From NCBI GenBank assembly GCA_963773635.1, contig CAVZBW010000005.1, positions 2,418,001 through 2,482,000 on the forward strand: DNA of 64,000 nt, in the 5' to 3' direction. Position numbers and translations under genes: made by a program. Every line of letters begins with the position of its first letter. The first letter of the stretch is position 1. This document shows positions 35,643 to 44,056 of the stretch, one piece after another. The notes under the pieces were generated by a model that searched no databases, was not told the DNA's origin, and saw only the letters and a list, made by a program, of their open reading frames with translations. This DNA is from CAVZBW01 sp963773635. GTDB taxonomy: Bacteria > Actinomycetota > Acidimicrobiia > Acidimicrobiales > RAAP-2.

Positions 35643-36203
35643 TCAGCTCGGCGGCGTCCACTCCCGGTGGAGCACCCTCCGGACCATCGGCTCGAAGGTC
35701 GCCAACGGCTCGTTGGGGTAGCTCGCGTCAAAGGCCACCTCGTCGTACCTGGCACAGAACTCGACCGTCTGGTCGTAGTAGGGGCTGTCGAGGTAACGGT
35801 CCCGCTGGTTGGGATCGATGCCCAGATGCGGACCGTAGTAGTAGGTCTGGAAGATGGGGTGGTGCACGAGCATCCAGTGGTTGGCCTCCGAGACGAAGGG
35901 GCGCAGGATGGCGGCGGCGACCTCGCCGTGATTGAAGGGCCCGAGGGACTCGCCGATGTCGTGAAGAAGGCAGCAGACCACGTACTCCTCGCTGCGGTCG
36001 TCGCGCAGGGCCAAGGTGGCGCTCTGGAGGCTGTGGCTCTGCCGATCGACGGGGTACGCCTCGTCGGCCGCGAGCCCCGTCAGCATGCCGAGAAGCAGCC
36101 CCGGGAGCGCCTCCACGTTGTTGCGGTGCACCTCGGCGAGGATCGCGAAGTCGGCGTCGGTGCCCTCGTCCATGCGACGAAAGTGCATCTGGTGCTGGCT
36201 CAC
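35643..36203 (-). CDS. HD-domain protein resembling PhnZ-type diiron oxygenases
   Basis: The 186-residue protein has the HD motif CLLHDIGESLGPFNHGE, an upstream SHSLQSATLALRDD and a later NHWMLVHHPIFQTYYYG. The spacing and the run FNHGEVAAAILRPFVSEANHWM recall the HD-type mixed-valent diiron oxygenases (PhnZ, TmpB; relatives of myo-inositol oxygenase) more than plain phosphohydrolases; this rests on memory of those sequences. PhnZ cleaves 2-amino-1-hydroxyethylphosphonate. No phosphonate genes are nearby, so the substrate is open. The start may be GTG 36203 or ATG 36188. Confidence 0.72.
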   Translation of the reverse strand: MSQHQMHFRRMDEGTDADFAILAEVHRNNVEALPGLLLGMLTGLAADEAYPVDRQSHSLQSATLALRDDRSEEYVVCCLLHDIGESLGPFNHGEVAAAILRPFVSEANHWMLVHHPIFQTYYYGPHLGIDPNQRDRYLDSPYYDQTVEFCARYDEVAFDASYPNEPLATFEPMVRRVLHREWTPPS

Positions 36204-36246
36204 CGCGAAAGGCTACCCAGCGGGGTGACACTGGCCGGATGCAGGG

Positions 36247-39200
36247 TCAAGGCAGGCGCTCGAGCGCGGCGCTCGCCCTCCTCTCGATCGCCCCGTACGA
36301 ACCGGCGCGCGCCGCGACCCCCGCCTCCACCAGCAGCTCCCGGGCCCGCACGAGGTCATCGCCCTCGGCGCGGGCCGCGAGCATGCGACCCCAGGCGAGC
36401 CGGACATGGGCCTCTGCGTGTCGCATGCCGCCGCGGGCGGCCAGTCGCATCGCCTCGCGGAAGCTGGACTCGGCCTCCTCGTGGCGACCCAGCACCGTCA
36501 GCAGCTGACCCAAGTAGCACGACATCGGTGCGTGCACCGTGATCCCCTGGAACGGGACCTGCTCGACGTACGGTGCGATGAAGTCGGCCAGCTGTCGGGC
36601 CGCGTCGTGGTCCTCGAGCTCGGCCGCCACCTCCGCGTACACCGAGATGGCGTCGAAGCGCGCCGAGTCGGCGAGCACCCGATCAAACCCGTCCGTGGCC
36701 GCTCGCGTCAAGAGCTGGCGCGCCCGCTCCTCGCCGGAGCGGTCCGTCTCCTGGCCGTAGAGGTGGCTGGCGGCCAGGCAGGCCTGGTACGAGGCGATTC
36801 GAGGATGCTCGTCGACGATCTGCGCGAGAAGGGAGGACATCTCCTGCAGCCGGCCCTGCTGCATGCGCACGACCATCGTCTGCGCCGCGTAGAAGGCGTA
36901 GGCATCGGGCTGCGAGCTGTCCTGCCCGAGATGCCAGGCGAGCGTGGCGAGGTGCTCCGCCCGCTCGTGGTCACCCCGGATCAGCGACTCTGCGGCCTCG
37001 TGGTAGGCGGTGACCCAGACCATCATGGGCTCGCGCAGGCGTTGGCTCAGCTCCTGCATCGTCGAGAGATTGGCCGAGGCACGCTCGAAGTCCCCCGACT
37101 GCACCGCGTTGTTGCGGTCCGAGTGCACGGCCCAAAACTGCCGCACCGGATCGCCGATCGCCCTGGCCAAACCCGAGGCCCGCCGGCTGGCCTCCCGGCG
37201 CTCGGGCAGGGTGTCGGGAATGTCGAGCGGCAGCTGGAGGAGGTTGAGCACGTCGATCGAGGTGGTCGGATCGTCGACGCGCTCGGCCATCTCCCTCGAC
37301 TCGCGGGCGAGCTCCAGTCGCCGCTCGATGGGCCCGTAGGCGAGCTCGCTGCAGAGCGTGGCGAGCAGGACGGCGCGCTCTGCGCCGTCACCCGGGTCGA
37401 CGATGCGCAGGGCCGACTCGAGGACGGCCACCTTGTCTCGGTCGATCCTGCCCAGGGCGCTGTAGAACCCGCGGTTGTTGGCCAGCGCCGCCCGCACCAG
37501 CGACGGGCGGTCGCCGCTCTGCAGCGCCCGCTGGGCCACCCCCAACAACGTCTCCCGGAACCCCGGCACTCCGGCCTGGCGCTGGGCGATGCCGAGATCG
37601 AGCCGCACCTCCATGAGCTCGGCGGCGTCGGCGTCGGCAACCTGCTCGAGCAGCTGCAGGGCCTGGAGGAAGTAACGGACGGCGTCCGCCGGCGCCAGGG
37701 CGGCCATGGCCGCCGTGCCGGCCCGGCGCGAGTAGGAGACGGCTTTGTGCACGTCCACCTGCTGGGTGGCGTGGAACCAGTGGTAGGCGAGCTCGCCGAT
37801 CCGCTCCTCGGGGTGCTCGCCGCACAGCTCCTCCAGGGCCTGGGCCACCTGGTGATGGGCGCGAGCCCGGCGGGTGGCCCCGAGCTCCTGGTAGAGGGTG
37901 TGGCGGACCAGGGCGTGCGAGAACGAGTAACGGCCCGCCACCTCCGGAACCTCGTGCACCAGGGCGGCGCGGTTGGCCGCCTCGAGCAGGTCGAGCAGCT
38001 CGTCCTCGTCGCGGCGGCAGGTCCGGCTCAGGTGCGCCAGGTCGAAGTCGCGGCCGATCACGGCGGCCAGGCTGAGGATCCGGACGGCCGGCTCGCCGAG
38101 ACGCGCGATCCGGGCGTGCACCACCTCGCGCACGCTCTCGGGCAGCTCGACACTCCGGAGACCCTCGGTCCGCCACTGGCCTCGTTCGTCTCGGGAGATG
38201 GCACCCTCGTCGGCGAGGTGCTTGAGGACCTCGCCCACGAAGAAGGGGTTCCCGTCCGTCTCGCCGTAGACCGCGTGGGCCAGCTCCACCCCGCTGCGTG
38301 ACAGCTCGTGGCCCGCAGCGGCCTCGACGTACCGGACCACCTCCCCGTCCTCCAGCCCCCGCAGGCTGATCCGGGAGACCCCCGCCTCCCGTCGCAACGC
38401 CCCCAGGGTCTCGGTCAGCGGGTGCTGCGCCGAGAGCTCGGTATCCCGGTACGTGCCGACGATGAGCAGGCGCAGCGGATCGGCCTCCCGTACGAGGTGT
38501 CGCAACAGCTGCAGGCTGGCGGCGTCCGCCCATTGCAGATCGTCGAGGACGAGAACCACCGGCTGGTCGGACGATGCCTCGGCCAGCAGGCCGAGGACCG
38601 CGGCGTACAGGACATACCGCTCGGTCTCGGCGTCGGGGTCGGGGTCGACGGGCGTGGAGAGACCCTTCACCCGTGAGCGGAGCGCCTTGACCAGTCGCGA
38701 CAGCTCGGCGCCGTGCTGCGCAACGTGCGCCTGTACGACCGCGTCCGGAGCGTGCGACACGTAGTGCTGCAGGGCCTCGGCAAACGGCGCGTAGGGCAGG
38801 CGCAGCTCCTCGTCGCATCTCCCGAGCAGGGAGACGGCCCCCTCGGCGTGGGCGCGGCGCGCCAGTTCCGAGGCCAGCGTGGTCTTCCCCTGCCCGGCCT
38901 CACCGCCGATCAGGACCACCTCCCGACCCTCGCGATGCGCGACCCGCTTGTAGGCATCCTCGAGCGTCGAAAGGTGAAGCTCGCGCCCGATGAACCCGAT
39001 CGTCGGGCGGTGGCTCAGGCGACGGGGCATGGGGACCCGCTCGGATCCGGCCGGCGCGCTCGCCGCCTCACTCAGCGGCTCCCACTCGACCTGCAGCACC
39101 TCCACGGGATCGGCGATACCCGCGACCTCGAGCTCGCCGAGGGTCGTGAAGGGATGGGGGCTGCGCCGACCCGCCATCACGCGGACCAGGTACGTGGTGA

Positions 39201-39588
39201 GGATCTGCCCACCGTCGGCAGCGGCGCACAGGCGGGAGGCCTCGACGACCGGCTCGCCGAAGTAGTCGTCCCCCTCCCAGGCGACCTCGCCGCCGGCGAT
39301 GCCGATGCGCAGGCCGAGCTGCCGCGCCGAGCGCCGGTTCTGCGCCTCGACCGCCTGCTGCATGGCCACCGCGCAGGCCACGGCAGTCGAGGAGGCGGGG
39401 AAGCTGACCATCAGACCGTCACCGAGGTTCTTGACCTCGGTCCCACCCGACCCCTCGAGCACCTTGCGGAGGCATGCGAAATGCGACCGGCGAAGCTCGT
39501 CCGCGGCCTGCGGCGACAGCGAGTAGGCAAGCTCCGTCGAGCCCACCAGGTCGGTAAAGAGAACCGTCAGACTTCCCGTCGTCGGCAT
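36247..39588 (-). CDS. class III adenylate cyclase fused to an AAA-type ATPase with TPR-like region
   Basis: The product has 1113 residues. The N-terminal cyclase domain (1-170) has metal-binding Asp13 (FTDLVGSTE) and Asp57 (KNLGDG), the adenine-selecting Lys53 and Asp107/108 (GDDYFG), and the transition-state Arg119. The transition-state Asn position is Val115, so activity may be reduced. A STAND/AAA ATPase follows with Walker A GGEAGQGKTT (228-237) and Walker B VVLVLDDLQW. The last 500 residues are helical, TPR/MalT-like repeats. No LuxR helix-turn-helix is seen at the end. Such proteins make cAMP in response to unknown signals. It is the only cyclase in the window and a candidate cAMP source for the cNMP-domain proteins at 20-27 kb. 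Confidence 0.88.
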   Translation of the reverse strand: MPTTGSLTVLFTDLVGSTELAYSLSPQAADELRRSHFACLRKVLEGSGGTEVKNLGDGLMVSFPASSTAVACAVAMQQAVEAQNRRSARQLGLRIGIAGGEVAWEGDDYFGEPVVEASRLCAAADGGQILTTYLVRVMAGRRSPHPFTTLGELEVAGIADPVEVLQVEWEPLSEAASAPAGSERVPMPRRLSHRPTIGFIGRELHLSTLEDAYKRVAHREGREVVLIGGEAGQGKTTLASELARRAHAEGAVSLLGRCDEELRLPYAPFAEALQHYVSHAPDAVVQAHVAQHGAELSRLVKALRSRVKGLSTPVDPDPDAETERYVLYAAVLGLLAEASSDQPVVLVLDDLQWADAASLQLLRHLVREADPLRLLIVGTYRDTELSAQHPLTETLGALRREAGVSRISLRGLEDGEVVRYVEAAAGHELSRSGVELAHAVYGETDGNPFFVGEVLKHLADEGAISRDERGQWRTEGLRSVELPESVREVVHARIARLGEPAVRILSLAAVIGRDFDLAHLSRTCRRDEDELLDLLEAANRAALVHEVPEVAGRYSFSHALVRHTLYQELGATRRARAHHQVAQALEELCGEHPEERIGELAYHWFHATQQVDVHKAVSYSRRAGTAAMAALAPADAVRYFLQALQLLEQVADADAAELMEVRLDLGIAQRQAGVPGFRETLLGVAQRALQSGDRPSLVRAALANNRGFYSALGRIDRDKVAVLESALRIVDPGDGAERAVLLATLCSELAYGPIERRLELARESREMAERVDDPTTSIDVLNLLQLPLDIPDTLPERREASRRASGLARAIGDPVRQFWAVHSDRNNAVQSGDFERASANLSTMQELSQRLREPMMVWVTAYHEAAESLIRGDHERAEHLATLAWHLGQDSSQPDAYAFYAAQTMVVRMQQGRLQEMSSLLAQIVDEHPRIASYQACLAASHLYGQETDRSGEERARQLLTRAATDGFDRVLADSARFDAISVYAEVAAELEDHDAARQLADFIAPYVEQVPFQGITVHAPMSCYLGQLLTVLGRHEEAESSFREAMRLAARGGMRHAEAHVRLAWGRMLAARAEGDDLVRARELLVEAGVAARAGSYGAIERRASAALERLP

Positions 39589-40001
39589 CCGATTCCTCCC
39601 GATACGGGCGCTCCTACCACGCCGGCATCACGACCACAAAACCTGCCAGACAAACGCACGGACGTCCAACGGGTCGTGCCCATTCCCGGCCGGCGGTGGC
39701 CGGACTCACGCCCACCCGGGCCATGGTCTCACACACCCGGTCCCATGAATAGTGGCTATTTCTCCTACTAGATTCAATGAAAGGGCGGCGGATCGAGTCG
39801 AATGTGTCATTTTGGTGAATAGATGCTCATTGGCATTACACGGCTCCCGCATTACAACCTGCCGACGCCCGAACCACGAAGTTCGGCGCAAGTGACGTGC
39901 GGGGCATTCACCCTGCCGTCGCCAAATTCGGGACTTGCGGCCCTAAGAGACTCGCCGCCCGGCGGGGATGATGGAATCCGGCGATCGGGAGGTGCGGAGC
40001 A
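39589..40001. other. 413-bp intergenic region between cyclase and USP genes
   Basis: There is no supported gene here. The middle (about 39745-39840) is clearly more AT-rich than its surroundings and probably holds divergent promoters for the cyclase and the universal stress protein. A DosR-like box lies at 39927-39946. Confidence 0.6.
39927..39946. promoter_or_regulatory. DosR/DevR-like box upstream of the universal stress protein gene
   Basis: TTCGGGACTTGCGGCCCTAA matches 16 of 20 positions of the mycobacterial DosR consensus TTSGGGACTWWAGTCCCSAA and resembles natural boxes of the GGGAC-N4-GGCCCT kind. It is centred about 65 bp before the USP start, and USP genes are classic DosR targets. 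No DosR or DosS gene is in the window. Confidence 0.45.
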
Positions 40002-40418
40002 ATGGCAAGCATGGTGGTCGTGGGGGTCGACGGGTCGGACAAGGACGACGTCGCCCTTGACTGGGCGGTACAGATCGCGCGCTCGCGCGGCGCGGTCCTC
40101 GAGGTGGCGCTCGGTTGGTCCACCGAGCCGGACTTCGCCCTGCGCTTCCGGGACACCGGCGACGAGATCCTGGAGGGCGCCCTGGCCAAGGTACGGGAGC
40201 TCGACCCCACCCTCGAGGTTCGAGGGATCAAGAAGGCTCAACCCGCCGCCCAGCTCCTGGAGAAGCTCAGCGAGGACGCCGACCTGGTCGTGGTGGGCGA
40301 GGGGCACCACCCGGGCCTCCACGCCCTGGTGGACGGCTCCGTCGGCCATGACACCGTGACCCATGCGACCTCTGCCGTGCTGCTCGTGCGGGCCCCCAAG
40401 GATTCCGGGGGCCACTGA
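40002..40418 (+). CDS. universal stress protein (UspA family)
   Basis: The 138-residue protein has the UspA fold: VVVGVDGSDKDDVALDWAV at the N terminus and VVVGEGHHPGLHALVDGSVGHDTVTHA near the C terminus. The latter is the ATP-binding loop (G-x2-G-x9-G-S/T class), though one residue shorter than usual at its first glycines. It ends with SAVLLVR. These proteins bind nucleotides and support survival in hypoxia or starvation. The start has GGAGGTGCGGAGC upstream. A DosR-like box precedes it. Confidence 0.88.
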   Translation: MASMVVVGVDGSDKDDVALDWAVQIARSRGAVLEVALGWSTEPDFALRFRDTGDEILEGALAKVRELDPTLEVRGIKKAQPAAQLLEKLSEDADLVVVGEGHHPGLHALVDGSVGHDTVTHATSAVLLVRAPKDSGGH

Positions 40419-40455
40419 GCTCAGCGGGCGCTGGCACCACCCGGCCCGACCCGGG

Positions 40456-40804
40456 CTACGACCGCCGCGACGCGGCCTGGGCAGCGAGTCGCTCGGCCCG
40501 GTCCCGGATGCCGAGCAGCATCTTGCGCTCCATCACGAGACTGCCGGGCTCCATGAGGAGGGTCGTCAGCGCCCTTTGGCCAGATGCCAGAGGGGGGCGA
40601 GTCGATCCCGACCGCCCGGGTCGACACGATGTCCGGATCGGGCAGCAGCCGGTCGCCCGGCATCTCCCTCGCCACCTCCTCTTCCGTCGCACCCCAGGTC
40701 AGGCAGGGTCCACGGCCCACGGTGAGGTAGGCGGCAGACGCCGTCGCGCCTCCGGCGACCACGATGGCCGCCGCCCTCCAACCCTTGCCGCTCGAGAAAG
40801 CCAA
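40456..40804 (-). pseudogene. remnant of a SRPBCC-type protein gene with internal deletion and frameshift
   Basis: The N-terminal 60 residues (WGATEEEVAREMPGDRLLPD, DIVSTRAVGIDSPPSGIWP) look like the start of an actinobacterial SRPBCC/DUF2867-like membrane-anchored protein. Directly after IWP the C-terminal tail appears in another frame (TTLLMEPGSLVMERKML, LGIRDRAERLAAQ), so the whole middle (roughly 100 residues or more) is gone. A signal-anchor helix is at the N terminus. Not functional as read. Confidence 0.6.
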
Positions 40805-41086
40805 TCTCCGCCCCCCGGTACGCCGTTTGTAGTGGTGTCCCCCTCGGACTCCGGGGTCCTCTGGTCCGTATCCGCGACGAGGCGGGCTGCTCCCCCCGGG
40901 GACGAGGGGGGCCCACGGCCGGCGAGTCCCGATGGGACCGCTGGAGTCCGCTCACGTTTGCTGCGATCCTAAGGACCACGTCGACGCCGAGGTGCCGGCG
41001 CACGCGGCCGGCGGGTCCGGGACGCGCTGGGTCTCTGACGGTTTCCCGGAGGGGACGGGCCGACGGGCGCCGGTAGCGTTGGGACG

Positions 41087-41629
41087 GTGTACCGCTGCGA
41101 GAGCTGCGACTTCTCCTACCCGTTGGCGGATGCACCTCTGGTCGCCCCGGCCATCGTGGCCGGCGCCCTCCGCATCGCCGAGACCCTGAAGGGCGGCGCC
41201 GCGGACCTCCGGAGCAGGCGACAGGTCGAGACCTGGTCGCCACTGGAATATGGTTGCCACGTGCGCGACGTCCTGTTTGCGCAACGAGAGAGGGTCGTCG
41301 CCGCCCGCTGGATCGATCTGCCGTCCTTTGACCCGATCGGTCGCGAAGAGCGCGTCGAGTTCGAGGGGTACCGGGAACAGGACCCGAGCGACGTCTCGAG
41401 GCAGCTCCGGGACGCCGCCGCGCTCCTCGCGAACGTGCTCGACCGGCTGCCGCCCGCCGGCTGGGACCGCCGGGTCGTCTATAACTATCCGGTCCCACGA
41501 GAGCGGTCCCTGCGTTGGGTCGCCGTCCACACCCTCCACGAGATGCACCATCACCTCATGGACATCCGGTGCCAGATCGCCGTGCCGGACGGAGGGGACG
41601 GCGGGGCGGGGGGAGGCGAGGGCCCGTAG
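41087..41629 (+). CDS. DinB-family metal-dependent protein
   Basis: The 180-residue protein has a four-helix DinB layout with three candidate metal ligands: His in LEYGCHVRDVLFAQRER and two in the C-terminal VHTLHEMHHHLMDIR. It begins with a short Cys pair (YRCESCDFSYPL) that might add a metal site. DinB proteins in this phylum include mycothiol- or bacillithiol-type S-transferases. The start is GTG 41087. It is 72 bp ahead of the hemerythrin gene. The role is unknown. Confidence 0.75.
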   Translation: MYRCESCDFSYPLADAPLVAPAIVAGALRIAETLKGGAADLRSRRQVETWSPLEYGCHVRDVLFAQRERVVAARWIDLPSFDPIGREERVEFEGYREQDPSDVSRQLRDAAALLANVLDRLPPAGWDRRVVYNYPVPRERSLRWVAVHTLHEMHHHLMDIRCQIAVPDGGDGGAGGGEGP

Positions 41630-41701
41630 GGGCCGAGCGCCAATCGAGAGCGCGCGCCCACCGACACCGCACGGCAATTCGCACCAAAGGAGAGAGATTC
41701 A

Positions 41702-42373
41702 ATGTCCACCGAAGACACCGCCCTGCTCGACACCCGAGACATGGTCGCGCTCCACCGCGCCTTTCGGCGCGTGCTCACCGATGCGCCCGGGCAGATCGCG
41801 TCGGTCCGTGAGGGCGACACCGAACGGTCGCGGCTCCTCGCCGACTACCTCGCCGACGCCCTGTGGCTCCTACACGAGCACCACATCGGGGAGGACGAGC
41901 TCCTCTACCCGCTCCTCGCCGAGCGCGTGCCCGAGGAAGGTGAGCTGTTCGCGCGCATGGAGGACCAGCATCATGCCGTCGCCGAGGGCATCGAGATCGC
42001 CCAGCGGGCCGTCGAGCGATTCGGCCGGTCGGCCTCGGCGGCCGACGGCGAGGCCGTGACCGCGGCATGCGGATCGCTCCTCCAGTCGACCAACGAGCAC
42101 CTCGTGGACGAGGAGGAGCACGTGCTCCCGATCGCCGCGAGGGTCATCACGCCGCCCGAATGGGGAGCCATGCCGAGCCAGGGTCTTTCCCGCTACGAGG
42201 GGGCCCGCCTCTGGTTGCCCTTCGGGATCGCCTACGAGGGGATGCCCCCCGACATCCAGGAGTCCATGCTCGCCAGGATTCCTCCGCCGGTCGCCGAGAT
42301 GTGGAAGAGCGGAGGGTCCGACGCCTACGCCGCGGAGATGGCGGCGGTCCGTGGGGGTGGTGAGCCCCGATGA
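41702..42373 (+). CDS. hemerythrin (HHE) domain protein
   Basis: The 223-residue protein contains the helical-bundle diiron motifs: ALHRAFRRVL, LLHEHHIGEDELLYPLL, MEDQHHAVAEGI and NEHLVDEEEHVLPI, spaced as in HHE hemerythrin domains. These bind O2, NO or iron, or protect against nitrosative and oxidative stress. AAAGGAGAGAG precedes the ATG. The stop overlaps the next ATG (ATGA), coupling it to the DUF302 gene. Confidence 0.88.
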   Translation: MSTEDTALLDTRDMVALHRAFRRVLTDAPGQIASVREGDTERSRLLADYLADALWLLHEHHIGEDELLYPLLAERVPEEGELFARMEDQHHAVAEGIEIAQRAVERFGRSASAADGEAVTAACGSLLQSTNEHLVDEEEHVLPIAARVITPPEWGAMPSQGLSRYEGARLWLPFGIAYEGMPPDIQESMLARIPPPVAEMWKSGGSDAYAAEMAAVRGGGEPR

Positions 42374-42789
42374 GCGGACCGGGGGCGGCCGAGGCGCCGA
42401 GCGGCATCGTCACCAAGCTCGCTCCCCGACCCGTCTCCGAGACCGTCGAGGAGCTCGCGGCGATGGTCGCCAGCCGGGGCATGAAGGTCTTTGCGGTCAT
42501 CGACCAACGGCGCGAGGCAGAGCAGGCGGGGCTCGAGCTGCGGGAGACCACGCTCGTCCTCTTTGGCAGCCCGGCGGGAGGCACGCCCGTCATGGAGGCC
42601 GCCCCCCTCGCTGCCCTCGACCTCCCGCTCAAGATCCTGGTCTGGGACGACCGGGGTCAGACCAAGGTGAGCTACACCGACCCCGCAGCGCTCGCCGAAC
42701 GCTACGGGCTCCCCGACGCCCTGACGCAGCGGCTGGCCGGCATCCGTGTCCTGGCGGACGCCCTGGTCGACACCCCAGCGGGGTCCTGA
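42370..42789 (+). CDS. DUF302 family protein
   Basis: The 139-residue protein matches the DUF302 pattern: SETVEELAAMVASRGMKVFAVIDQR, then TTLVLFGSPAGGTPVMEAAP, LDLPLKILVWDD and VSYTDPAALAERYGL. The domain forms small alpha/beta barrels of unknown function, often beside hemerythrin or redox genes. It is translationally coupled to the hemerythrin gene by a 4-bp overlap, suggesting a shared stress role. Confidence 0.88.
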   Translation: MSGPGAAEAPSGIVTKLAPRPVSETVEELAAMVASRGMKVFAVIDQRREAEQAGLELRETTLVLFGSPAGGTPVMEAAPLAALDLPLKILVWDDRGQTKVSYTDPAALAERYGLPDALTQRLAGIRVLADALVDTPAGS

Positions 42790-43028
42790 CTCCCGGTTCC
42801 TCGCGTCGGCCCGTGCCGCATCGATCGGTCTTCCCGGGGCCGGCGGAGCCGGGTCGACCAGAGGCCCGATGGAATCGCGGGACCCCCTGGGGCGTTGAAC
42901 ACCAACAGATCGGGACGCGCTCGGTGGAGTCTCGACGGAGATCCGGAGAGCGCCCATTCGTTCGATGACAGGGTCGCCCTGGCTTCGCCCATCGCGCTGC
43001 GCGCCCGCCGAGGTTGAGAGGAGTTGCT

Positions 43029-43988
43029 ATGCCCGCTGTCACCGTGAGCGACCTGCTGACCCTGCCGCGCCTGGCCGATCCGGGGCCAACCACCGCGGTC
43101 CGACCCGTCAGGTCGGTGACCACCGCCCCGTCGGGCCTGGAGGGAGAGGGCTTCCCGGTGCGCCGGGCCTTTGCCGGGGTCGACCTGTCCGAGCTCGACC
43201 CCTTCATCCACATGGATCAGATGGGGGAGGTGGAGTACGCGCCCGGCGAGCCCAAGGGGACGGCGTGGCACCCCCACCGGGGCTTCGAGACGGCGACCTA
43301 CATGATCGACGGGACCTTCCAGCACCAGGACTCGATCGGTGGCGGTGGCCTGATCACCAACGGCGCCACCCAGTGGATGACGGCCGGGAAGGGGATCTTG
43401 CACATCGAGCGACCTCCGGACGAGGAGGTGGCGCGCGGCGGCCTGTTCCACGGCGTGCAGCTATGGGTCAACCTGCCCGCCGCCGACAAGATGGTGTCAC
43501 CCCGGTACCAGGACATCCACGCCGAGGGGGTCACCCTGGTCAGCTCGCCTGACGGCGGTGCCCTGGTCCGCGTGGTCGCCGGCAACGTGGGCGGCTTCGA
43601 CGGTCCGGGCATCACGCACACGCCGATCTCCCTGGCACACGTGACGGTGCAGCCGGGGGCGCGGTTGGTGCTGCCCTGGCCAAAGGACTTCAACGCGCTG
43701 GCCTACGTGCTGTCCGGCCAGGGCGCCGTGGGTGCCGACCGCCGGCCGGTGCGGACGGGCCAGCTGGTGGTGCACGGTCCCGGCGACGCCATCGAGCTGG
43801 CAGCCGATCCGCGACAGGACGGTCCCGGTGGCGAGCTGGACGTGCTCGTGATCGGCGGGAGGCCCATCCGCGAGCCCGTGGCGGCGTACGGACCCTTCGT
43901 CATGAACACCCGGGCGGAGCTGGTTCAGGCCTTTGAGGACTTCCAGGCCGGCCGGCTGGGCCAGGTGCCGGCGGAGCACATCGGCTGA
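43029..43988 (+). CDS. pirin-family bicupin
   Basis: The 319-residue protein has the pirin N-terminal cupin with the metal-binding WHPHRGFETATYMIDG and the paired QHQDSIGGGGLITNGATQWM, and a second cupin (LAYVLSGQGAVGADRRPV). Bacterial pirins bind Fe and may act as quercetinases or redox regulators. GAGAGGAG precedes ATG 43029. No clear partner gene is adjacent; the next gene is an SDR 68 bp downstream. Confidence 0.88.
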   Translation: MPAVTVSDLLTLPRLADPGPTTAVRPVRSVTTAPSGLEGEGFPVRRAFAGVDLSELDPFIHMDQMGEVEYAPGEPKGTAWHPHRGFETATYMIDGTFQHQDSIGGGGLITNGATQWMTAGKGILHIERPPDEEVARGGLFHGVQLWVNLPAADKMVSPRYQDIHAEGVTLVSSPDGGALVRVVAGNVGGFDGPGITHTPISLAHVTVQPGARLVLPWPKDFNALAYVLSGQGAVGADRRPVRTGQLVVHGPGDAIELAADPRQDGPGGELDVLVIGGRPIREPVAAYGPFVMNTRAELVQAFEDFQAGRLGQVPAEHIG

Positions 43989-44056
43989 GCCCGAACCCGA
44001 GTGCCGATCGGGCCGCCCCACGAGCGCCCGGTCGGCACATCGGCTAGAAGGAGGCG

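Noticed and set aside
39706..39891. 61-codon frame in the cyclase-USP intergenic region
   Set aside because: Crosses the AT-rich promoter zone, has no ribosome site and no recognisable composition.
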